Source: Microthyrium microscopicum (taxonomy: Eukaryota; Ascomycota; Dothideomycetes; Microthyriales; Microthyriaceae). From it: DNA of 64,000 nt. The stretch covers positions 414,014 through 478,013 of the forward strand of contig MU004237.1 in the NCBI GenBank assembly GCA_010405405.1, read 5' to 3'. Made by a program: the position numbers and the translations under genes. Below the pieces are notes generated by a model. The model was given only the letters and a program-made list of their open reading frames with translations. It did no database searches and had not been told where the DNA came from. This document shows, one piece after another, positions 56,371 through 64,000 of the stretch. How positions within the stretch are numbered: the stretch's first letter is position 1; every line of letters starts with the position of its first letter.

Positions 56371-57993
56371 ATGTATCTCACACTTCCAGTTACTCTCAGC
56401 CTTGTGGCACTCAGCCTCGCGGCCGATGACCACTATCCGTATCGGCCATCATCTACAAGACGATCAACAACCTCAACCGCGACACCAAAGTCGAGCAGTG
56501 GTGCGCCATGGAACACAGTGCAACTTCCGCCCAAGTCGACTGTGATCCCAAACATTGCAAAAGAGTATCCGCGTCATACTCTATCACAGAGAAGCCCGGA
56601 TGACAACGCCCATACGTCTTTGCCTTCTTTCACCAAGACTCTTACTTCGTCAACAAAGGCTTCGTCTTCTTCAGCCACAAATCTTAGGTCTTCGACCAAG
56701 ACGAAGAGTTCTTCCACCTCAGCGAAGACTCACTCGACCAAGACTCGCAAGACCTGGTACAAGACCAAGACTTTGACTTCTGGTGCCTCATCGTCCACCA
56801 GCTCCAAGCACTACAAGACCAAGTCTCTTACCATCACCAAGTCAAACCTGAAGCGCGCAGCATCAACGCCCCTGCAAATCGTGCCCACCAGCACGGCCAC
56901 ATTGTCGAGAACGACCTCAGTCGCGACTACTAGCACACACAAGGGATGGTCGAGTGCATGGTGCGCGAGATGCCCACGTCCAACCGTAGCTGCACTAGTC
57001 GCTCGAGAGGCCCACAAGCCCATTGACACCAGCTCCTCATCCACCAAGACCACCGTGACAAGTTCTACAAAGACTAAGTCCAAGACAATTGTCCCAACAT
57101 CGACGAAGGTGACTACACGACACACGCACATCCTTCCCCGTGCCGAGGCCACGACCAGCACTGTCCACTGGATCTCTCGCATCCCATGCCCAGCAGGCGG
57201 TGGAAAGTGCTCAAAGACCTCCCAAACTGCCCAGCCGACCTTCATCTCGCGCATCCCATGCCCAGATGGTGGCCCCGGTTGCGACAAGAAGTTCACAACA
57301 CACAATCTTGCAGCTCGTGCTGAAGCCACCTCCACAGCAGTCCCAACATCAAGCGCGACTTCCACCAAGACTGCACCAACCACTACTCCTCACGTTTGCA
57401 ATCCAAAACACCATCTTCACTGTGCAACTTCATCGCACACCTTGGCCGCCCGCGCTACCCCAGCAGCCAAGGAAGCATCCAGCGAGACCATCAGCGCAAT
57501 CCCCAACGACAACGGCAACGCAACAGCCACCCACAAGCACCCAAAGCATCCCAAGCACCACAAGCCAACCGGTTTCAACGCAACATCCACAGCCCATCCC
57601 CACAAACCGCACCACCCAAAGCTTCTCTGCGGTCCAGGCCACCTTCTACCCTGCCCACCAAAGTTCCCACAGTGGCACGCGATCAAGCCTACCTTAGCCG
57701 CCAGATCAGTACCAGTGCATACTTCTTCCGCAAAGACAGCCTCTTCAGGAAAGGCGACCATCCAGACAGTACCAAACAGCAAGTCCACTTCTTCGGCAAA
57801 GGCGACCATACAGACGGTACCAAACAGCAAGCCAACCTCCTCAGGAAAGGCGACCATTCAGACAGTACCAAACAGCAAGACAACATACACCGCCATCCCG
57901 AAGCCAACTAGCACAAGCAAGAAGCCTGAGGTGACAGCCATGGTTACACCAACCCCCAAAGCTGCTTTCAACAGCGGTCTGATCCACCCATAA
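56371..57993 (+). CDS. Secreted Ser/Thr-rich protein with repeated Arg processing-like sites
   Basis: An intronless frame of 540 residues. Residues 1-17 (MYLTLPVTLSLVALSLA) form a signal peptide. Most of the protein is Ser/Thr/Lys/Pro-rich and should be heavily O-glycosylated. Between residues 170 and 455 cysteine pairs occur in short modules, among them WCARCPRP, two copies of ISRIPCPxGG with a later Cys, CNPKHHLHC and CGPGHLLPC. Several modules end in Leu-x-x-Arg or Lys-Arg followed by Ala, Ser or Glu (ALVAR-EA, ILPR-AEA, NLAAR-AEA, TLAAR-AT, TLAAR-SV, LKR-AA). These resemble Kex2-type cleavage sites. Three 16-residue repeats follow (57742-57885). No GPI signal is seen. It may be a cell-wall protein or a precursor cut into peptides; both are inference. 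Confidence 0.8.
   Translation: MYLTLPVTLSLVALSLAADDHYPYRPSSTRRSTTSTATPKSSSGAPWNTVQLPPKSTVIPNIAKEYPRHTLSQRSPDDNAHTSLPSFTKTLTSSTKASSSSATNLRSSTKTKSSSTSAKTHSTKTRKTWYKTKTLTSGASSSTSSKHYKTKSLTITKSNLKRAASTPLQIVPTSTATLSRTTSVATTSTHKGWSSAWCARCPRPTVAALVAREAHKPIDTSSSSTKTTVTSSTKTKSKTIVPTSTKVTTRHTHILPRAEATTSTVHWISRIPCPAGGGKCSKTSQTAQPTFISRIPCPDGGPGCDKKFTTHNLAARAEATSTAVPTSSATSTKTAPTTTPHVCNPKHHLHCATSSHTLAARATPAAKEASSETISAIPNDNGNATATHKHPKHPKHHKPTGFNATSTAHPHKPHHPKLLCGPGHLLPCPPKFPQWHAIKPTLAARSVPVHTSSAKTASSGKATIQTVPNSKSTSSAKATIQTVPNSKPTSSGKATIQTVPNSKTTYTAIPKPTSTSKKPEVTAMVTPTPKAAFNSGLIHP
57742..57885 (+). repeat. 48-bp coding repeat, three units
   Basis: Three in-frame units of SS[GA]KATIQTVPNSK[SPT]T at 57742-57789, 57790-57837 and 57838-57885, nearly identical in DNA as well. 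Confidence 0.9.
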
Positions 57994-58438
57994 GCTACTC
58001 AGGCGGCTTTCAAAGATTTCCTTGAGTACGCATTCGAAAACGGAGTTTGCATGAAGCGAGAGCATAGAGTGAGAACATCGACACGATGTTGCCAATTTGA
58101 GTTGCTGAGAGTTTTGATTTCGAGGTTTCCTTTGTCCTGCATAGCGAGTTATTCCAAACTATATATCACATTCATTTAGCCCAACAATATAGAATTTTCC
58201 CTTGACTTTGAAAATATGCAGTTGTCTTTCATTACCTAGTCTGTGAATATATGTATGGGGGTATATCCGGACAAGGATTTGGTCATTGAAAACATTACCG
58301 GACTTCATGCGCCAAAACACTGTGCTTGGAGAAAAAAATCACTTTTAACGCCGTCGCTGAAGGGGATGAAATGGTGCCATGCAGGTGAAAAGGGGGTATC
58401 AAGAGAAGTGAAGAGATCGTGCTGTTGTTGGAGGAGGT
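57994..58438. other. Tail-to-tail intergenic region
   Basis: No gene or repeat seen; a 73-codon frame at 58243-58464 overlaps the end of the next gene in antisense. Confidence 0.5.
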
Positions 58439-59509
58439 TCATTCCTCAAACACGAACATGTTGAGAACATGGCCAGGTGTCCAGCCTTGTTGGGGGAGTG
58501 GCTTGGTGAAGTTGAGAAAGTGGCCGACGTGTACGAGGCGGACGTTGGAAGAGGGTGATATCTGATGATAGCATTAGTCGTGTTCCATGTCTTTTGAAGA
58601 GATACTCACCACTCCAGCGTATCGTAGCCTCGAAACCAAAACCTCCACATTCTCCTGATCTCCCAGCTTAACAACTACATCTCTCGCCGTATGACTCAAT
58701 CGAACGCGGACCTTCAACTCCACCCCCTTGACTTTTTCGCCTGGCGGACTCGGCACGCGATCTTTGCCCTTGCTAGCATTTCCATCGCGCGTGAAGAACC
58801 GGATCTCATCTTGTAGCAGTGCCTGCTCTCCTCGTCCGCCATCGTCCCCTATGGCCGCATCACCATCACCACCATTGCCATGGTCCGCGCGGGGTTCTAG
58901 ACCACTAGGCATACCCAGGCACCACTCTGGTACCACATATCTCTCGCCAAACTCATCGTAGCACCCGCCCCTCCGTCCCCATAAATCACCGCTCGGACAC
59001 GTCCCGCCCGCAGCATCAAGCACCGCCTGCGCACTCTCCGTATCACCATTTTGTACCAATTCGCTCACGAGCCTCAACGCCTGCCACATTTCCGGCCGGC
59101 CAGCAACGCGCGTGTCAAAGAACTCTGTGCGCGCGGCCTCCAGCTCCACAATCGATGTCGCAGGCCGCGGCTCGCCAGACGATGATATTATCTGCGGTGG
59201 GGAGATTCGGTGCGGTGGTGCGTTGAGGGGCGCATTGGGAGATTGCGCATCGTGAGGCTGGAGGGAGGTGTTTGTGGTTTGCGCGGGGTGGGCGATAGGC
59301 ACGCGGGAGTCGGATGGTGGGAGGGCGGAGGATGTTGTGTTGGTGGTTGGATAGGGAGAGTTTGAGCTATTGTGGGTGGTTGAGATACAGCAGCCCTGAA
59401 ATGATTGAGTTAGTCTTTTGGTGCTGATGGTGGTTGTAGTGAGGGGGATGCCGTGGAAGTTGGGCGCAATTGCGGGGATCCAGGATGTTGGTGGTGTTGG
59501 ACTTACCAT
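58439..59509 (-). CDS. UBTD-type ubiquitin-domain protein, N-myristoylation signal
   Basis: Three exons: 59509-59507 (only ATG), 59395-58610 and 58561-58439, giving 303 residues; introns are 111 and 48 bp. Splicing the ATG to the second exon creates MGCCIST, a myristoylation and palmitoylation N-terminus shared with animal UBTD1/2. The UBD domain follows at about 90-185: EFFDTRVAGRPEMWQALR, then AQAVLDAAGGTCPSGDL and YDEFGERYVVPEWCLG. The C-terminal third is a ubiquitin-like fold (VELKVRVRLSHTARDVVVK ... VRLVHVGHFLN). Relatives bind ubiquitin-pathway E2 enzymes at membranes. Without the ATG exon the frame would begin with 38 intron-encoded residues and lose the MGCC start, so this model is preferred. 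A Gly/Asp-rich loop near 200-225 is lineage-specific. Confidence 0.92.
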
Positions 59510-60420
59510 GGTTCATACTGTGCGACATGCAGTAGTTTGGAAAATTCCGGGAGTTTGGGTTGGGGAAGGATGGGAAATGAAGTAGATGCTTGGCGACGGA
59601 AGTATTGGAGGAGAGTGTTAGCGAGTGATTAGGTTGGCGAGTTGAAATTGAAGTTGCAGTTGAAGTTGAAGCTGAAGTTGGGAGTCGTGGCAATTGTGGA
59701 TAAATCAGAGGAGAAGGAGAGTCTATTGGAGATGACGGTTGCAAGTTTGGGACCGAAGCCTGATTGGGTTTTTTGATGACTTTGACAATGTACCCGGCCT
59801 GAAATCCCTCAGATTCAAGTTTATCATACACGTTTCACACGACAAAATGTATCAAGATAATCCATGGCAAGAGTTGGGCGACTGTCGAGGCTTCTGGAAG
59901 GCGATTGTGCAACGCAGTAGCGATAGGTTAGATTTGCCTGTTTTTGGGTCTGCGCCGGTGAGTATAACCGAGAGAACAGGACAGCCAGGAGGAGGTGGAG
60001 CTGGCAGTGAACAGTGAGACTTGACGATATTGCAATGGCCATGGTAACTGTCTTGGGCGCTGTCTCCGATGACAAGTTTCATCTACATAATGTAGGTAGC
60101 AAGAACAAGAGGGCTGTTACCATCCTTTGGCGATCTATTCCCTCAAAAATAATTGAGCATCAGTAATTGATTTTGACTCTAATTATGGGCGATAATCGAA
60201 CAATGATTAGATAAGATTGCGCGATATACTTTACTATCAGGCTGAGCGAAACGTGTAATTGTCAACATGTCTTGCTTGACTGTCGTGGAAATACAGTTCC
60301 TCCAGTATCAAAGCAATGTTTAGCAAAAGCGATAGCTCCTTCTCAATCAAAGCTGTACAAGCACGCCTCAAAAGCGAACAAATAGATCAGACTCCTTCAA
60401 AAGAATCCTCTTGTAGACAT
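59510..60420. other. Intergenic
   Basis: It contains the 5' leader and promoter of the UBTD gene with a short (gttgaa)-type repeat, and the 3' side of the PAH gene. Overlapping frames near 59739-60082 are not supported. Confidence 0.45.
59641..59680. repeat. Hexamer-like repeat, (gttgaa)n
   Basis: About 40 bp of gttgaa/gctgaa/gttgca units just upstream of the UBTD start, probably in its 5' leader. Confidence 0.6.
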
Positions 60421-61030
60421 TCAGATAGGACCCAAATTTCCAACCTTCACTCTTTCAAAAAAGGCATCAAACTCTTCAAGCAGATCACTTTCTCCCTCCA
60501 ATGCTGCCGTCGCGCCCTCATAAGTTCCCTGCCAAACCTCTCCTGGATCTTTTGCAGGTGGATCTGAAAGCATCTGCTTCATCGCCAGATTATACGGTGC
60601 CCAAAAGGCGGCCAATCTGTCCGGATCGTTCTCAAAGCGCTTGTTAACTTTGTTGACAAATTCAACCTGTGGTCCACCCATTTTGGTTCTTTCATCTTTG
60701 GCTTCTTTGATGTATTGGTTGTAGCCATCGATCAGGTCAGGCTCGTTGGCGAAGAGTGTCGATATCTGCGCACGTATGTATTGATTTCGCTCTTCGGTGG
60801 ATTTATCGCTATCTGCAGGAGAAGTGACAGGGAATTTCAGTGATGCATGCTGGAAGATTTTGTTGAAGTTTGCGAGTCTGTCAGGATCCGAATCTTCGAA
60901 GCGAGTCTATTTAATGGTGAGCTACAAATCATGAGCTGGTGTTATGAATGACTGAAACCTTGATGTCTTCCATGTAGCTGAACTTTGGAACGACTAGACC
61001 GCCATATTCAACATAACCGACGACAGGCAT
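60421..61030 (-). CDS. Miniature protein of two PAH (Sin3-like) domains
   Basis: Exons 61030-60959 and 60906-60421 (52-bp intron) give 185 residues. Two paired-amphipathic-helix domains fill it. The first reads FSYMEDIKTRFEDSDPDRLANF and, after a loop, ISTLFANEPDLIDGYNQYI; the second reads VEFVNKVNKRFENDPDRLAAF and LEGESDLLEEFDAFFERV. Both keep the Sin3 pattern of a K/R-F-x-D/N-x-P/D pair followed later by L-F/L-x-x-x-x-D-L-x-x-x-[FY]. In Sin3 these domains dock repressors onto the histone deacetylase complex. Here no Sin3 core, HDAC-interaction region or nuclear signal is present. It could act as a competitor or small adaptor. The intron joins exactly inside the first PAH helix. Confidence 0.82.
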
Positions 61031-61375
61031 GATTAGTAGTTGTTCTTGAGACAGTAGAGCCAAGATAGTAGAAAAGGATACTAATAGTTCAAACACCTCT
61101 CAGGACAGATTACCTTTAATCATTCAAGAATGATAATGAACGGTAGAAGCGGGGGTGAAACTATCATGGCGTGTCATTCGCGAGAACATAGAAACATGAT
61201 TGATTGACACTGACAGGGCTCGCGATCCTTCCAAGGGGTGTCGCGATTGTGATAGGATCAAGTCCTTAGGATTCTCCAGTGCGAAAAACTCATACATACA
61301 TACGTTAATCCATTACCATTACCAGCGTCTGGCTCATAAACGTACTGAAAGCACATATCTTTACATCACACACGA
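61031..61375. other. Intergenic
   Basis: A 345-bp gap: promoter of the PAH gene and 3' region of the next. Nothing else seen. Confidence 0.5.
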
Positions 61376-62282
61376 TTACAACAATCCCATTGCAGCAACC
61401 ATACCAGCCACTCCCGCAACACCCATCGGCACACCAGTTTGCGCCGCTGCAGCCTTCGAAGCACTCGCCGCCGTAGTCGTCGCCGCAGTGCTACTGCTTG
61501 TCGAGGATGTCGTACTACTAGTAGATTTGGCCGCGCTAGGATTGACGAAGGCGCCGGATGAGATACTGCTTCCCGAGCCAGAGCTGCTGCCCGATCCACC
61601 ACCGACTCCAATACCACCTCCGTTGCCTCCGCTTCCACCCGCAGTAGTGGTTGGGCTGCTGCCAGACGCGCTGGCCGTGAGTTGGAGCTCAACGGGTGGG
61701 AGGGAAGTGGTGAGGCAGAGATAGTCTGCAACAGAAGTATGGCCGGAGACGGTGATCACACCGCAATATGGGGTCGCTGAATTCGTGCTGTAGCCATCAG
61801 TAAACGCTCGGTATGGGGGAAAAGCTATACATACCACTTCTTCAGCAGCGTGTCTGACGCGCATGCGCCCGTGCAGGCACTGAGCGATGCGTATGGGAGA
61901 CAGGATGTCGCGACTGGACATCCGGTTGGGACAGCTGCTGAGCCACTGCCAACTTCAGACGCGCAGCATCCGAACCAGTTATATGCCTATTTACCCCATC
62001 AGCACTACTTTCCATATCATGTTGGTTTGGTCAACTTACGGTGTTGAAACCACAAGGATGTCCCGCTCCACAGTCCAAAGGATACGCTGGATCTCCTTCC
62101 AAGTACCCACAGATGGAGTCGCTCTGGGCCTGACGCTTGACTAGAGCTGGCGCAGCCGTGGGCATCGGACTCATGCCCTCGAAATCATATGCGCCAGGCA
62201 CAAAGTCCGTCGGCGCAGCGAAGTCGGCGAAGATATTCGCATTCGCGCCGGCCACTGCAAGGAGTGTTATGAATGTCTTCAT
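61376..62282 (-). CDS. GPI-anchored Cys-rich cell-surface protein
   Basis: Exons 62282-62040, 61986-61835 and 61787-61376 (introns 53 and 47 bp) give 268 residues. A signal peptide (MKTFITLLAVAGANA) precedes a region with a KR site (VKRQAQSD), then a cysteine-rich ectodomain with about ten Cys (CGYLEGDPAYPLDCG, FGCCASEV, CPVATSC, SACTGACASD, TPYCGVI). A Gly/Ser/Thr-rich stalk and a C-terminal hydrophobic tail (GVPMGVAGVAGMVAAMGLL) form a GPI-attachment signal. This layout is common among Pezizomycotina surface proteins of unknown function; the Cys spacing is not that of CFEM domains. The splice junctions restore two Cys-rich motifs. The gene is about 0.2 kb from the degraded transposon at the right end. 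Confidence 0.88.
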
Positions 62283-62509
62283 GTTGAGCGAGAGTAATTC
62301 ACGGAATTGGTGTAACGATGGAAGTAAAGACTAAGATCTGCGGAGCACGCGAGTTGCAGCGAGCTTCGCAGCCATCTTTATATTTTTCGCAAGTTCTGAC
62401 TCTAAAGCACTGCACCTCACTGTGGAGCTTGATCGGTACCGTAGGAATCCGGTGAATTGAGCACGATGAAGCCAGTAAGATGCCGTGAAGGAGGGTAGCG
62501 CTATAAGGG

Positions 62510-64000
62510 GCGTCGAAAATATAGGGCTAGTAAATTAGGTAGTATTTATTTTTAACGCCCGTACTATGTCTAGATATTATTACTAAGTAAGCTATTTTAA
62601 CGTTTTTAAAGCTAATCTAAATCGATTTAAGTAGAATATTATTATTTTAATAGTAGGAGTTATTTTTATAATTAGGCTAAAGCTATAGAGGGATATTTAT
62701 ATATAGATTTTGTAATAGAATTCTATGTCATTCTTTATACTAATTAATATCCTTAATATCTAATTCTTTTACCTCTAAACTAATTAAATACTAGGAATTT
62801 AACTATTATTATATTATAGGTACTAAAGGAAGAATACTAAAACTATTAGCCTTTTACTAAACTAGACCTAAATATTATAGAATTAAGCTTTACTAGACCT
62901 TCTAGGACTAAATTATATACTAAAAAGTATAAAGAACTTATCCTTAGGAAGTAACGTACTAAATAAGCTAAATTAAAGTCCTAGAATTATTCTTTTATAG
63001 AATATTAGTTAAAGGTTATAGTATAGATAATATAATAATATATTCTACTTAAATAAAGTAAAAAGCGTTATAAACTAGCTAATAGTATAAAGTAGAATAA
63101 ATGTCTTAAAACCTATTACTAGTAGCATTTTACTTTATATAGTAAAGTAGTAAAGTTCTTTAAAAAATCTTATTTAATAATATTAAGATAGTAGAATTAG
63201 CGCGCCTTATTATAGGTTACTAAGAATTAAGCCTATAGGATTATAGACCCTTTAAAGCGTCCTAAGTACTATTCTAAACTTAAAGATACTATTTATATCT
63301 AGTATTATAAGTAATAAAAAGAGAAGAAGTTTATTAGTATTTATTAGTTACTTTAATATACTTAGAACGTATAGTAATATATTTATATAGCTAAGATTAC
63401 TACTAGAGTATTTCTTAAATAACGTAAATTCTTAAAGAGTTAGCTTTAAAGATTCCTACTTTACTAGAGGATTAGTTAAAGGAAAGCTACTTATATTATT
63501 TAATAATTATCTAAATTATAGGTTAATTAATGCTAAGACTTTATTACTTATATAAAGCTTACTACTTATAGAGTAATTAGACCTACTAGTAGTAAAAGAA
63601 GAAATATTAATATACTATCTAATAAAGAATTAGTTGCTTTAATAATGCCTAGAAAAATAGTTAATATAGATAAAACACTAATACCTTTTTATAACTTTAG
63701 TAGTTATACTTTAGTAAATAAAGGGTTTAGAACTATTATTATTTATACTTATAAAGATAAAGATAAGAAGCGTTAGATAATAATAGTTCTAGCTATTACT
63801 ACTAATAGCGTTCTTTAAATTCTATTACTAATTATATTCTATAGAACTATAGACAAGAATAAGGATTAAATCTTTAAGATAGAGGACTTATTTTACTATT
63901 ATAGCGTTTATATAAAGTATAATAAGACAGCGTAGAATAATAATAAGTTAATATAGTAGTAATTAAAAAAGGTTTATTTAAAAAGAATAGATATAGCGCT
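62510..64000 (+). mobile_element. RIP-degraded DNA transposon with DDE transposase remnant, right end cut
   Basis: From about 62510 composition changes sharply to AT-rich DNA lacking CpA/TpG, and this continues to the window edge, so the right end is not visible and the left boundary is approximate. Near 63660-63850 a plus-strand frame reads NIDKTLIPFYNFSSYT, NKGFRTI and AITTNSVL, broken by a few stops. This matches the D-[QK]-T...SYT...KG...S/T-x-x-G pattern of the fungal pogo/Tc1-mariner-like DDE endonuclease group. Upstream AT-rich DNA (62650-63650) would carry its DNA-binding half. No terminal repeat could be confirmed. Confidence 0.6.

Noticed and set aside
57140-57911. Long alternative-frame ORFs of 171 and 185 codons, and antisense ORFs
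   Set aside because: They are by-products of the repetitive Ser/Thr/Pro codons of the secreted-protein gene.
59367-59831. 154-codon minus-strand frame upstream of the UBTD gene
   Set aside because: It runs through the 5' leader and intron in a different frame from the UBTD protein and has low-complexity Ser/Thr composition.
62496-64000. agcgctata near 62497 and its inverse at the window end as terminal repeats
   Set aside because: Only nine bases match and the right end of the element is probably beyond the window, so this may be chance.

Overview
The window is nuclear DNA of a filamentous ascomycete (Pezizomycotina). The signs are many short introns of about 46-60 bp with GTAAGT-type donors and CTRAY-type branch points, fungus-only families (TOK-type potassium channel, GH131, DUF7025-AAA, fungal STAND proteins), and very AT-rich blocks almost without CpA/TpG, as left by repeat-induced point mutation (RIP). 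A Dothideomycete is plausible but not provable from sequence alone.

Layout. 1-9.5 kb: the 3' part of a mitochondrial-type PPR gene, a secreted GH131 beta-glucanase, a hypothetical gene, a complete six-intact-segment TOK-type K+ channel (five exons) and a frameshifted hypothetical gene. 9.5-26.7 kb: a single-pass membrane protein with a PPxY motif, a conserved hypothetical, a DUF7025-AAA+ ATPase, a divergently placed STAND/NLR-like gene with a degenerate P-loop, a short-chain dehydrogenase, a gene with an in-frame amber codon, an SH3-only protein and two small membrane or Cys-rich proteins. 27.2-29.4 kb: an eight-exon NCS1 (purine/uracil/allantoin-type) permease. 29,542-39,220: one 9.68-kb hAT-family DNA transposon, bounded by perfect 22-bp inverted repeats and an 8-bp target duplication, heavily RIP-mutated, sitting 154 bp upstream of the permease start codon. 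40.7-49.1 kb: a metabolic group with a bicovalent-type FAD oxidase, an AIM9-like aminoglycoside-phosphotransferase-family protein, an L-2-haloacid-dehalogenase-like enzyme and a secreted FAD oxidase with a His-rich repeat tail. 51.9-52.5 kb: a 584-bp MITE with 79-bp inverted repeats and a 9-bp target duplication (Mutator-like). 53-62.3 kb: an F-box gene with a zinc-finger-like motif, a secreted Ser/Thr-rich protein with repeated Arg processing-like sites, a UBTD-type ubiquitin-like protein whose first coding exon is only ATG, a miniature two-PAH (Sin3-like) protein and a GPI-anchored cell-wall protein. From about 62.5 kb to the end lies a second RIP-degraded DNA transposon with a DDE-type transposase remnant.

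No tRNA, rRNA or CRISPR was recognised. Gene models were built by hand from splice consensus and reading-frame continuity; where the exons join in frame and restore a family signature I regard them as reliable, but no transcript data were available.
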